Assembly (NCBI GenBank): GCA_937892085.1
Contig: CALAVD010000078.1
Coordinates: 1 to 6,928 of the forward strand
DNA length: 6,928 nt
Direction of reading: 5' to 3'
Source of the DNA: an uncultured Prevotellaceae bacterium
GTDB lineage: Bacteria > Bacteroidota > Bacteroidia > Bacteroidales > Muribaculaceae
The notes beneath the pieces are model-generated. The model was not told the DNA's origin. It made no database searches and was given only the letters and a program-made list of their open reading frames with translations. The position numbers and the translations under genes were made by a program. Of this stretch, positions 1 to 5,370 are shown piece by piece (positions within the stretch are counted from its first letter, which is position 1; each line of letters opens with the position of its first letter).

Positions 1-2
1 TA

Positions 3-1265
3 ATAGAAGAATATGAAGAAAAATCAGATAAAGATAATCTTTTGACATCAATGGATTATAAATCATATTTAAATGAAATTAACGAGAAGAAAAAATTAAA
101 AAAACATATACCAAAGAGAGACACATTTTGTTCTGGCTTTTTTATAACTTCAATTCCTTTCAAAAATTCTTCTATCATAGAGAACAGTGAATCTTATCCA
201 TCTCAATGTTCTCATAAATCTTGCTCTATTTTGAGATCTATGAACCCAGAAATATTAATGCGATATCCTTTGGAAGATAACGATGAAATTGAAATAAGTG
301 ATTTGGCAGCTACTTTATGCTTTCCTGCTGGTATCAAAATTTGTCACTCTGATTCAGATCCTGAGAAAATGAAAGATTATTTGACTTTATTAACTAATAA
401 TAAAGGGGAAAGATTATATATTATGACTTACCATTTTTATTTGAAAATGGAGAAAAATGATTTTGATAAAGTGTATGATAATTATCCTTTAAAACTTAAA
501 TTAAAGCAATTCGATGACAAAATTAAAGAAACTGATTTGAATGTAATGAATACTAAATCTAATAAATATTTTGAAGAATTGCAGGCTTATAAAGAGCTTG
601 AATTTAAAAAATTTATATATATTCCATATTGTTTAGCTTTAATATCAAAATATCCTTATACAAAGCAAATAAAGCAAAGCCTTGAATGTATTTTTAAAAT
701 CATTGAATATCAAGCTTATAATGACGAGTTAGAATTAAATGAAATATTAATGTATTTAATTGATTCAATTCCTAACCCTAATAAATTCTCAATTGTTTCA
801 TTTCCTTTGCCTGATTATATTTATAATAGAAAAAATAAGAAGACTTACAATAATATTGTTAAACTTGATTTGCCTAATGATACAAATATATTAAATAGTA
901 ATCTTTGTGAAATAATGAAATTATTTAGAATTAAAAATATCATAAGAATTATTCGTCTTTTATTATTTGAGAAAAAAATAGTTTTTATTGATAGTGATTA
1001 TTCCCGACTAACTAATGTAATAAATAGTTTTTTGTGTCTAATATATCCTTTTCAATGGGTTCATATTTGTATTCCAATAATGTCAATTCAAATTCTAAAA
1101 TATTTAGAAACTTTTGTGCCGTATCTTGCAGGAGTTCATTCTTCTTTTGTTCCTCATTTATATCAATATTTATCTCAAAACAGTAATGAAAAAGAGCAAG
1201 TTTATCTAATTTATATAGAAGAAGATAAAATAAACAAAAAAGATAATGCCTTTCTCATCGCCTAG
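3..1265 (+). CDS. DENN-domain protein (eukaryotic Rab-GEF family), partial at both ends
   Basis: DENN proteins act in eukaryotes as guanine-nucleotide exchange factors for Rab GTPases in membrane traffic. The frame is open from the window edge, so the true start lies upstream; residue numbers here count from the TTG at 42. The upstream DENN part is seen as SGFFITSIPF (31-40), NPEILMRYPLEDN (68-80), CFPAGIKI (93-100) and ERLYIMTYHFY (123-133). The central DENN core runs from FIYIPYCLALISKYPY (191-206) through FPLP (254) to LFRIKNIIRIIRLLLFEKK (294-312), IYPFQWVHICIPI (334-346) and FVPYLAGVHSSF (358-369). The frame stops just after VYLIYIEEDK, where DENN proteins normally enter the linker to the downstream DENN region, so about a third of the module is missing. 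The last residues (about 401-407) are probably read from joined bacterial DNA. Codons are extremely AT-rich, unlike everything to the right. No intron is seen, and no in-frame TAA/TAG, which argues against a ciliate-type code. Confidence 0.85.
   Translation: MEEYEEKSDKDNLLTSMDYKSYLNEINEKKKLKKHIPKRDTFCSGFFITSIPFKNSSIIENSESYPSQCSHKSCSILRSMNPEILMRYPLEDNDEIEISDLAATLCFPAGIKICHSDSDPEKMKDYLTLLTNNKGERLYIMTYHFYLKMEKNDFDKVYDNYPLKLKLKQFDDKIKETDLNVMNTKSNKYFEELQAYKELEFKKFIYIPYCLALISKYPYTKQIKQSLECIFKIIEYQAYNDELELNEILMYLIDSIPNPNKFSIVSFPLPDYIYNRKNKKTYNNIVKLDLPNDTNILNSNLCEIMKLFRIKNIIRIIRLLLFEKKIVFIDSDYSRLTNVINSFLCLIYPFQWVHICIPIMSIQILKYLETFVPYLAGVHSSFVPHLYQYLSQNSNEKEQVYLIYIEEDKINKKDNAFLIA
1211..1258 (-). CDS. 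Possible 5' end of a bacterial secreted protein, cut by the junction
   Basis: Reading leftward from ATG at 1258, the minus strand gives MRKALSFLFILSSSI and then TAA. This is a basic start followed by a hydrophobic run, as in a Bacteroidota signal peptide. The ATG lies about 42 nt downstream of the start site predicted from the promoter at 1307-1338, a normal leader length. No clear Shine-Dalgarno is present, which is common in Bacteroidota. The later codons probably come from the eukaryotic side of the join, so only the first 5 to 10 residues may be genuine. The protein family cannot be identified. Confidence 0.35.
   Translation of the reverse strand: MRKALSFLFILSSSI
1225..1258. other. Junction between eukaryotic and bacterial DNA
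   Basis: To the left the plus strand encodes a DENN domain. To the right the minus strand carries a Bacteroidales promoter and bacterial genes. The DENN frame loses family resemblance after about base 1230, and a minus-strand ATG for a signal-peptide-like start lies at 1258-1256. The breakpoint is therefore most likely between these points, in the A-rich stretch around 1231-1245. Both genes are cut at the same place, as expected for a chimeric join. The exact base cannot be fixed without the two parent sequences. Confidence 0.65.
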
Positions 1266-1306
1266 TAGCAAAATAATTACAAAAAAACACAATTATGATT
1301 AAGTTG

Positions 1307-1338
1307 CAAAAGTACCACATTTTTAATAATAATGCAAA
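1307..1338 (-). promoter_or_regulatory. Bacteroidales-type promoter reading leftward
   Basis: On the minus strand TTTG (1338-1335) is followed by a 20-nt spacer and TACTTTTG (1314-1307). This matches the established Bacteroides primary-sigma consensus of TTTG at -33 and TAnnTTTG at -7. Transcription would start near base 1300 and run toward the DENN fragment. That makes no sense for the eukaryotic gene but fits a bacterial gene starting at 1258. The promoter also shows that bacterial DNA extends at least to about 1300. Confidence 0.75.
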
Positions 1339-1395
1339 CATACATTATAAAAAATTAAACCGAACTTTTGGAAACAATCATGACGGCAGGTTTTC

Positions 1396-1466
1396 AGACG
1401 ATTTTTAATGGCTTAACAGCTTTTTGAAACCCTACATGAGAATTTGTTATTAATCGTCTTAATCGT
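1396..1466. repeat. Small inverted and direct repeats downstream of the DUF4421 gene
   Basis: AGACGATT (1396-1403) is repeated inverted as AATCGTCT (1452-1459), and TTAATCGT occurs twice with a 9-bp period (1450-1457 and 1459-1466). A similar doubled word, ACGATTAAAG-ACGATTAAA on the plus strand, lies inside the element at 2792-2810. There is no T-run after a GC stem on the minus strand, so I do not call a terminator for the DUF4421 gene. The rest of 1266-1479 holds only the leftward promoter. Confidence 0.4.
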
Positions 1467-1479
1467 ATGATAAAAAAAC

Positions 1480-2703
1480 TCAAAACCTAATTCCTGCCAG
1501 AGCAGAGAACTCAAGCATTGAGTTTACTAAGCGGCTGTCATCTCTTTTGTAACGATGATGGTCGGCATAGCCTTGCAGCCCCACAAAGAACTGCTTGTGG
1601 TTATAAACGGCTCCTATGCGTCCGCGAAAATTGAGCGAGATGTCGCCTTGCTTTTCGCCCGGCTGGGGCAGGATGTTATAGCGGTAGCCGACATAGGGAG
1701 TAAAAGTGAAATTCATTAGCCATTTGCGCCCCAACACCCAGTTGTAACCGTAGCCCACAAGCACGCAATAGTCGTTATAGAGAACGCGTGGAGCCTCCTC
1801 TTGCGATGGGATATAAACCCGCGCCTGCTCGGGCAATTGCTCCACATCAAATTTCACGTCGAAGTGCTGCAAACTTATACCCGCCAACCATGACCCGGCA
1901 CTTCGCCTTTGATACTTTGAGAAGCAGTAGGCGGCGGCTTGAGCATAACGGCGGTTATTGAAAAAGTAATAAGCCGACAAACCCATTGCCTTGCGGGTAA
2001 CCCCCGACATTCTGAACTTATGACGGTCGTCATCTAACTTCTTGTCCGAGAAAATGACGTTGACTTCATTCTTGTTTTCCCAATAAAAGGCATCGGCGGT
2101 AAATCGGGCACAGGTGAAAGAAAAATCCAACTTTTTGGAGAGTTTGCCGCCATGGAGCAGGTTGCTCACGCTCACCGAATAACCCACACTCACCGCCATG
2201 AACGACAACGACACACCAATGTTAGACACCAGATTGCTGTTCACTATCATTTTCACGTCGTTGAAGGGTGTGCCAATGTAAGAATCAACCCAGTTGTTGC
2301 TCTTGAGAATGAGTTTCCAGTTCTTCCCGGTGCCCACAACATAGGCACTGTCGTAGCTGTTGAAAGCGCGGTCGCCCCAAACGTAAGTTTTATAGCAAAA
2401 CTTGACAAACTTGGGATAACCCATGGTACTATCTTTGAAATTTACTTTGCCGTGTTTCATGGCACGCCACCAGTAACCGCTGTTGCGTGTGGTGTCGTAA
2501 GGCTCGTTGAGCTTGTCGCTGATGCGATTCGCGACGTTTTGTTTCAATTTCTGGAGTTTGCTAAGGTGCTGCACTGTGTCTTGCTGCTCAGGCACAGTGT
2601 ATTGTTGCTCAGGCACAGTGTCATGCGGCAATGTCTGTCCCCACGACAGCACTGGCACACAAAGCATTAACAACACCAATATAGCTCTTAACTCATAGTT
2701 CAT
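1480..2703 (-). CDS. DUF4421 family outer-membrane protein
   Basis: A 407-residue exported protein of the Bacteroidota DUF4421 family, whose biochemical function is unknown. Residues 1-22 form a signal peptide (hydrophobic AILVLLMLCVPVL, then SWGQ). Residues 28-44 hold a short tandem repeat of (D/Y)TVPEQQ. The family region starts near 120 with YVVGTGKNWKLILKSNNW (121-138), then a small-residue-rich segment (NIGVSLSFMAVSVGYSVS, 161-178) and the characteristic YYFFNNRRYAQAAAY...RRSAGSWLAG block (245-275). Alternating hydrophobic strands and a final Phe (GIRF) suggest a beta-barrel assembled by the BAM machinery. The start at 2703 is the only ATG giving a full signal peptide, but its first codons overlap a low-complexity intergenic repeat. 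The gene lies last in the minus-strand row, 232 bp after pldA, with a MITE-like insertion in that gap. No strong promoter is seen directly upstream. The family call is from motif memory. Confidence 0.8.
   Translation of the reverse strand: MNYELRAILVLLMLCVPVLSWGQTLPHDTVPEQQYTVPEQQDTVQHLSKLQKLKQNVANRISDKLNEPYDTTRNSGYWWRAMKHGKVNFKDSTMGYPKFVKFCYKTYVWGDRAFNSYDSAYVVGTGKNWKLILKSNNWVDSYIGTPFNDVKMIVNSNLVSNIGVSLSFMAVSVGYSVSVSNLLHGGKLSKKLDFSFTCARFTADAFYWENKNEVNVIFSDKKLDDDRHKFRMSGVTRKAMGLSAYYFFNNRRYAQAAAYCFSKYQRRSAGSWLAGISLQHFDVKFDVEQLPEQARVYIPSQEEAPRVLYNDYCVLVGYGYNWVLGRKWLMNFTFTPYVGYRYNILPQPGEKQGDISLNFRGRIGAVYNHKQFFVGLQGYADHHRYKRDDSRLVNSMLEFSALAGIRF
2572..2622 (-). repeat. 21-bp in-frame tandem repeat in the DUF4421 gene
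   Basis: Two 21-bp units (2572-2592 and 2593-2613) and part of a third encode the heptads DTVPEQQ, YTVPEQQ and a degenerate DTVQHLS, directly after the signal peptide. The unit length is a multiple of three, so copy number could change without a frameshift. The segment is a flexible linker before the barrel domain. Confidence 0.7.
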
Positions 2704-2738
2704 AATTTACAGTTTGCAGTTCACAGTTGTTAGTTAAT
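2684..2738. repeat. Low-complexity AACTnTnAACT intergenic repeat, left copy
   Basis: On the minus strand this reads as a run of near-repeats such as AACTGTGAACTGCAAACTGT, then ATGAACTATGAGTTAAG. The DUF4421 start codon lies inside it. The same style of repeat recurs at 2894-2921 and 3805-3829. I infer that the first three or four residues of the DUF4421 protein (MNYE) derive from repeat DNA. Confidence 0.5.
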
Positions 2739-2744
2739 AGCTCT

Positions 2745-2887
2745 GAGTCCACTTTAACAAAGTGGCATTTTGTGCTGATTCAAATATTCAAACGATTAAA
2801 GACGATTAAAAACTAATTGAATATCAATTAAATAAAATTCGTTGAAATTAGTTTAATTCGTGTGCTTTTATTTTTTAAAGTGGACTC
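2745..2887. mobile_element. MITE-like element, 143 bp, 13-bp terminal inverted repeats, 6-bp target duplication
   Basis: The ends are perfect 13-bp inverted repeats: GAGTCCACTTTAA at 2745-2757 and TTAAAGTGGACTC at 2875-2887. They are directly flanked by identical 6-bp direct repeats AGCTCT at 2739-2744 and 2888-2893, the signature of transposition. Removing the element and one AGCTCT restores a continuous AGTTAATAGCTCTTAACC stretch within low-complexity spacer DNA. The interior is AT-rich and non-coding. It contains a subterminal hairpin, CCACTTT-AAC-AAAGTGG (2749-2765), a second inverted pair AAACTAATT/AATTAGTTT (2810-2818, 2846-2854) and a doubled ACGATTAAA. It is too short for a transposase, so it would be mobilised in trans by an insertion sequence with matching ends. 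I cannot name that family. It sits between pldA and the DUF4421 gene and may add a folded spacer to their transcript. Confidence 0.8.
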
Positions 2888-2893
2888 AGCTCT

Positions 2894-2921
2894 TAACCTA
2901 CTAAACTCCAAACTCTAAACT
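2894..2921. repeat. Low-complexity CTAAACT intergenic repeat, right copy
   Basis: The plus strand carries near-tandem words CTAAACTCC, AAACTCT and AAACT with a period of about 7, just after the MITE target duplication. This is the continuation of the repeat at 2684-2738 once the insertion is removed. A short GCGC-GAA-GCGC palindrome (2922-2932) follows, immediately beyond the pldA stop codon. Confidence 0.5.
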
Positions 2922-2935
2922 GCGCGAAGCGCTAT

Positions 2936-3787
2936 TTAGAAGTCGCTGAAGAACGATGGGCGGATGAGCAGTCCCAGGCGCAGGCGGCAGTGATACTTGT
3001 TGTAGTCGAGCATGTTCTCGCCGTAGCCGTCGTAGAAGTGCAGCATAAGGAACTGGTTGTCCTTTTCGCGGATGCGAAAGCCCACGTTAATGATGGTGTT
3101 GAAACTGAAGTTCCAGCCCTGGCGCTTGACGAAGGTCACGTCGGCAACCCAACGCCTGTTGTTGGAGATAAATTGCGCACCACCCTGGAAGATACCGCTG
3201 TACTTGAGGATGTCCTTGTTCTGCTGACCGTCAATGATAGGAATCCACGCCTTGGCATGCAGCATCAAGTTGCGGTTCATAAATGCCGAACCTGCAAACG
3301 ATATTTTGTTCCAGCTGCGTGATGCCTCGCCATCACGACCGTTAGACTCATGCTCAACCATAATCAGGGTACTTCCCACAAGTCGGCTCTTAATGAAAAT
3401 TGGAGTCTGAACACCAATTCCGGGATTGAAGTTCAGGTCATGGAAGGGCAGCGACTCCTCAAAGATGTTCCACATCGCCTTCTGTGAATAGCTCAGGAAA
3501 ATGTAGCTGTGGAAAGGCAGTATCGACTTGGTGAGTCGCTGGCGGAAGCTGATTTGGAACTTCACGTCGCTGTTATACTCATTGGGTTTATGATTCAATG
3601 TTGTGCCAAGAGCAAAATAGTTGTCCTTGAAGATGCCAAAAAACGGACGTTTATCAAAGTCCTGAATGATGCTATCGACGTTGAATTGTTGTTGTTCCTT
3701 GCCTAATATTTTTGTCACGATTTGTGCTTGCGCTGAAAAAACTACGCTTGCAAGGACTAAGATGATTATAAGTCTAAAAAATCTCAT
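2936..3787 (-). CDS. pldA: Outer membrane phospholipase A (OMPLA)
   Basis: Calcium-dependent outer-membrane phospholipase that hydrolyses acyl chains of phospholipids reaching the outer leaflet. The 283-residue length suits the 12-stranded OMPLA barrel. A signal peptide ends at about AQAQ (19-22). The catalytic block HESNGRDGEASRSWN spans 146-160. His146, Ser148 and Asn160 keep the exact spacing of the E. coli triad His142, Ser144 and Asn156. Arg151 and Ser156 match E. coli Arg147 and Ser152 near the calcium site, while the position of E. coli Asp149 is Gly153. Other family matches are HKPNEYNSDVKFQISF (66-81), LSYSQKAMWN (98-107), ESLPFHDLNFNPGIG (111-125) and YGENMLDYN (255-263). The C-terminal Phe fits BAM recognition. 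The start at 3787 gives a proper signal peptide, with only a weak upstream GGT in place of a strong ribosome site. It lies 85 bp after the lipoprotein gene with no promoter seen between, so cotranscription is likely. Confidence 0.93.
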   Translation of the reverse strand: MRFFRLIIILVLASVVFSAQAQIVTKILGKEQQQFNVDSIIQDFDKRPFFGIFKDNYFALGTTLNHKPNEYNSDVKFQISFRQRLTKSILPFHSYIFLSYSQKAMWNIFEESLPFHDLNFNPGIGVQTPIFIKSRLVGSTLIMVEHESNGRDGEASRSWNKISFAGSAFMNRNLMLHAKAWIPIIDGQQNKDILKYSGIFQGGAQFISNNRRWVADVTFVKRQGWNFSFNTIINVGFRIREKDNQFLMLHFYDGYGENMLDYNKYHCRLRLGLLIRPSFFSDF

Positions 3788-3804
3788 ATCGTTTACCGTT
3801 ATTT

Positions 3805-3848
3805 TTAGTTCTTAGTTTATAGTTCAGTTACTATTGCTATTGCTATTG
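3805..3848. repeat. Low-complexity leader repeat and three CTATTG hexamers upstream of pldA
   Basis: The spacer before pldA contains TTTTTAGTTCTTAGTTTATAG-type repeats (3805-3829), like those at 2684-2738 and 2894-2921, followed by three exact tandem CTATTG hexamers (3831-3848). No promoter consensus is visible. The hexamer run could vary in length by slippage and change the distance between genes. Confidence 0.5.
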
Positions 3849-3872
3849 CCTTGTCAGCTTGTATCCTATGAA

Positions 3873-4922
3873 CTATACCACTGTGAAATTAACAATGTCA
3901 ATATTATTGTACTTGGCAATGACTCTGTCGTTCATCCAAATAAGGATATCAAGCTTGGTGTCTTTCTCGCCATTGGGAAACTCTTGCTCGTAACATTCAA
4001 AGGTGAGCATATACAAGTCCTCGCCGTAGGCTATCAACTCCTCGGCAAAGGAAAATATGATTTTCTTACTATGCTCATTCTGGATGTGCTGCGGCACACC
4101 ATCGACCCACAGAACAGCTCTGTCGTTGCCGTCATCATCAGTCTCATAGCCTGCCGCATAGATGTGACCATTGAGTTGAGTCACCGAACTCACGTGGGCA
4201 AGCGGTAGATCGACTTCATAAACTGACCCATTATAGGTGCGAGGTAGCAACTGCAGTTGCTGGTCAACCCAGATGCATGGCTCAGTCCCCACATGACCGC
4301 CCACGATGGTGTGGTCGGTGTCGTAGGCATAGATGGTGGTCGCGTGACCGCTCATCTCGGGGCTGGGCTTGGGAAGGATGGCCTTGGCAAAGCGCCCCTT
4401 ATGCTCATAATAGAGCACAGCGTCGTTTGGCTCATCTTCGTGGTATTCCATTCCGGCAAGATAGCATTTGCCGTTGCTTACAGCGATGCACTGACCCGAA
4501 GGATTGAAATTCTCGCAATCGTCAAGAGGGAAAATACCACTGTTTTTCAGAATATAAGGATAGTCAAAGAGATAGATATAGTAATCCCACTTGGCTATTC
4601 CTTGCGTCTCATGGGCCACATTATCAATAAAATCGATGTGCAACGTGTTCCACTTGCCGTTTTTCCAGTATCCCACCTTGTCCTTAGTGCTTTTCCCTGA
4701 GACAAAATAGTCATCGCCATCGCTGATAATCTCACTGGCATACTCACAGTTGGGGAGCTGCATTATCATGTCGCCCATCATGTCATAAATTTGACCATCG
4801 TAAGTGAGCACATACACTTGGCGCTCGCCACGGCGTTTCACCACAGTCTCGTCTTTCTCGCACGACGAGAGCAAAATCAAGGCACCCAGCGCCAGTAAAA
4901 TATATTTGTTTAAGTTTGTCAT
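3873..4922 (-). CDS. Predicted surface lipoprotein with propeller-like repeats, function unknown
   Basis: A 349-residue protein I cannot assign to a named family. It begins with a lipoprotein signal (MTNLNKYILLALGALILLSSC), with the lipidated Cys at 21. The following EKDE is acidic, like the Bacteroidota surface-export signal that follows the Cys in surface lipoproteins, so an outward-facing position is inferred. The body has at least five loosely repeated units, each a (Y/I)xxxG-type strand, then a spacer, then (Y/W)-containing strand and turn: DYFVSGKS...VGYWKNGKW (71-91), CYLAGMEY...AVLYYEHKGR (153-177), TIVGGHVG...PCIWVDQQ (205-222), IYAAGYET...AVLWVDGVP (254-278) and LYMLTFEC...DILIWMNDR (303-333). 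This suggests a small beta-propeller. It follows the small gene by 49 bp and precedes pldA by 85 bp. A binding role at the cell surface is only a guess. Confidence 0.85.
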   Translation of the reverse strand: MTNLNKYILLALGALILLSSCEKDETVVKRRGERQVYVLTYDGQIYDMMGDMIMQLPNCEYASEIISDGDDYFVSGKSTKDKVGYWKNGKWNTLHIDFIDNVAHETQGIAKWDYYIYLFDYPYILKNSGIFPLDDCENFNPSGQCIAVSNGKCYLAGMEYHEDEPNDAVLYYEHKGRFAKAILPKPSPEMSGHATTIYAYDTDHTIVGGHVGTEPCIWVDQQLQLLPRTYNGSVYEVDLPLAHVSSVTQLNGHIYAAGYETDDDGNDRAVLWVDGVPQHIQNEHSKKIIFSFAEELIAYGEDLYMLTFECYEQEFPNGEKDTKLDILIWMNDRVIAKYNNIDIVNFTVV

Positions 4923-4971
4923 ATATGTTTTGAATTATGTGTTGTTTTATCAGCAATTGCAGCACTCTAAA

Positions 4972-5220
4972 CTATTGAGAAAGTTCTTTTGCAAAGAGTT
5001 TGTCGATTTGCTCTTGAACATTTGGAGCTAATGGCGGAATCTTGTTGTTTTTCTCAAACTGCCGCAGTTCCTGAATATTCATCTCAACTTTGTTATCTTT
5101 GCGCGTCTGCTTAAACTCTTTCTTGTCAATATAGGCAAAGTCGGTGGCATACGACTGAACCTGAATCAGGAACTCAATGCCCGAATGTCTGTGCCGACCG
5201 ACATCGGTGTACTGCGACAT
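4972..5220 (-). CDS. Small hypothetical protein (82 aa)
   Basis: I do not recognise the family. From ATG 5220 the product is 82 residues, starting MSQYTDVGRHRHSG, with a probable beta strand IEFLIQVQSYATDFAYIDKKEF (15-36), a charged middle and a likely C-terminal helix (VQEQIDKLFAKEL). No signal peptide or membrane segment is present from this start. The A-rich stretch just upstream of 5220 resembles Bacteroidota translation starts, which is why I prefer it. An ATG at 5280 would add 20 residues rich in Lys and aromatic residues (MFHFLWHSICIKKSKSKKLQ). Upstream of 5280, in the same frame, a TGA (5289-5287) separates the ORF from a hydrophobic stretch ending LLLLSKCAQT, which resembles a lipoprotein signal. 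The gene may therefore be a shortened or decayed lipoprotein gene. It lies 143 bp after the TraB/GumN gene and 49 bp before the lipoprotein gene. Confidence 0.55.
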   Translation of the reverse strand: MSQYTDVGRHRHSGIEFLIQVQSYATDFAYIDKKEFKQTRKDNKVEMNIQELRQFEKNNKIPPLAPNVQEQIDKLFAKELSQ

Positions 5221-5357
5221 TTGCAACTTTTTGCTCTTGCTTTTTTTGATGCAGATACTGTGCCACAGAAAATGAAACATGGGAAGTCAAGTTTGTGCGC
5301 ATTTAGAAAGTAGCAACAAGACGCCAGCGAATAAGAGCAAATAACCTTTTTCAGCAA

Positions 5358-5370
5358 CGACTATCAGTCG
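5358..5370. other. Small hairpin over the TraB/GumN stop codon
   Basis: On the minus strand CGACT-GAT-AGTCG is a perfect 5-bp stem with a 3-nt loop spanning the TGA stop. It is not followed by a T-run, so it is not a standard terminator, and transcription probably continues into the next gene. Confidence 0.3.

Noticed and set aside
2152..2670. 172-codon plus-strand open frame
   Set aside because: It lies antisense inside the DUF4421 gene, and its His-rich and Val-rich composition is typical of an antisense shadow. The minus-strand product has a signal peptide and family motifs.
2745..2800. Possible promoter for the DUF4421 gene inside the MITE (CCACTTTG with upstream TTTG)
   Set aside because: The -7 box lacks the conserved TA and the spacing to TTTG is off, so it is weaker than the three accepted promoters.
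3834..4700. Plus-strand open frames of 124 and 147 codons
   Set aside because: Both are antisense to the lipoprotein gene and show no motifs or plausible starts. The opposite strand has a lipobox and repeated domain units.
5166..5357. 63-codon minus-strand frame from TTG, starting LLKKVICSYS
   Set aside because: It overlaps the small ORF in another frame, has a Cys- and Lys-rich random composition and ends without a domain.
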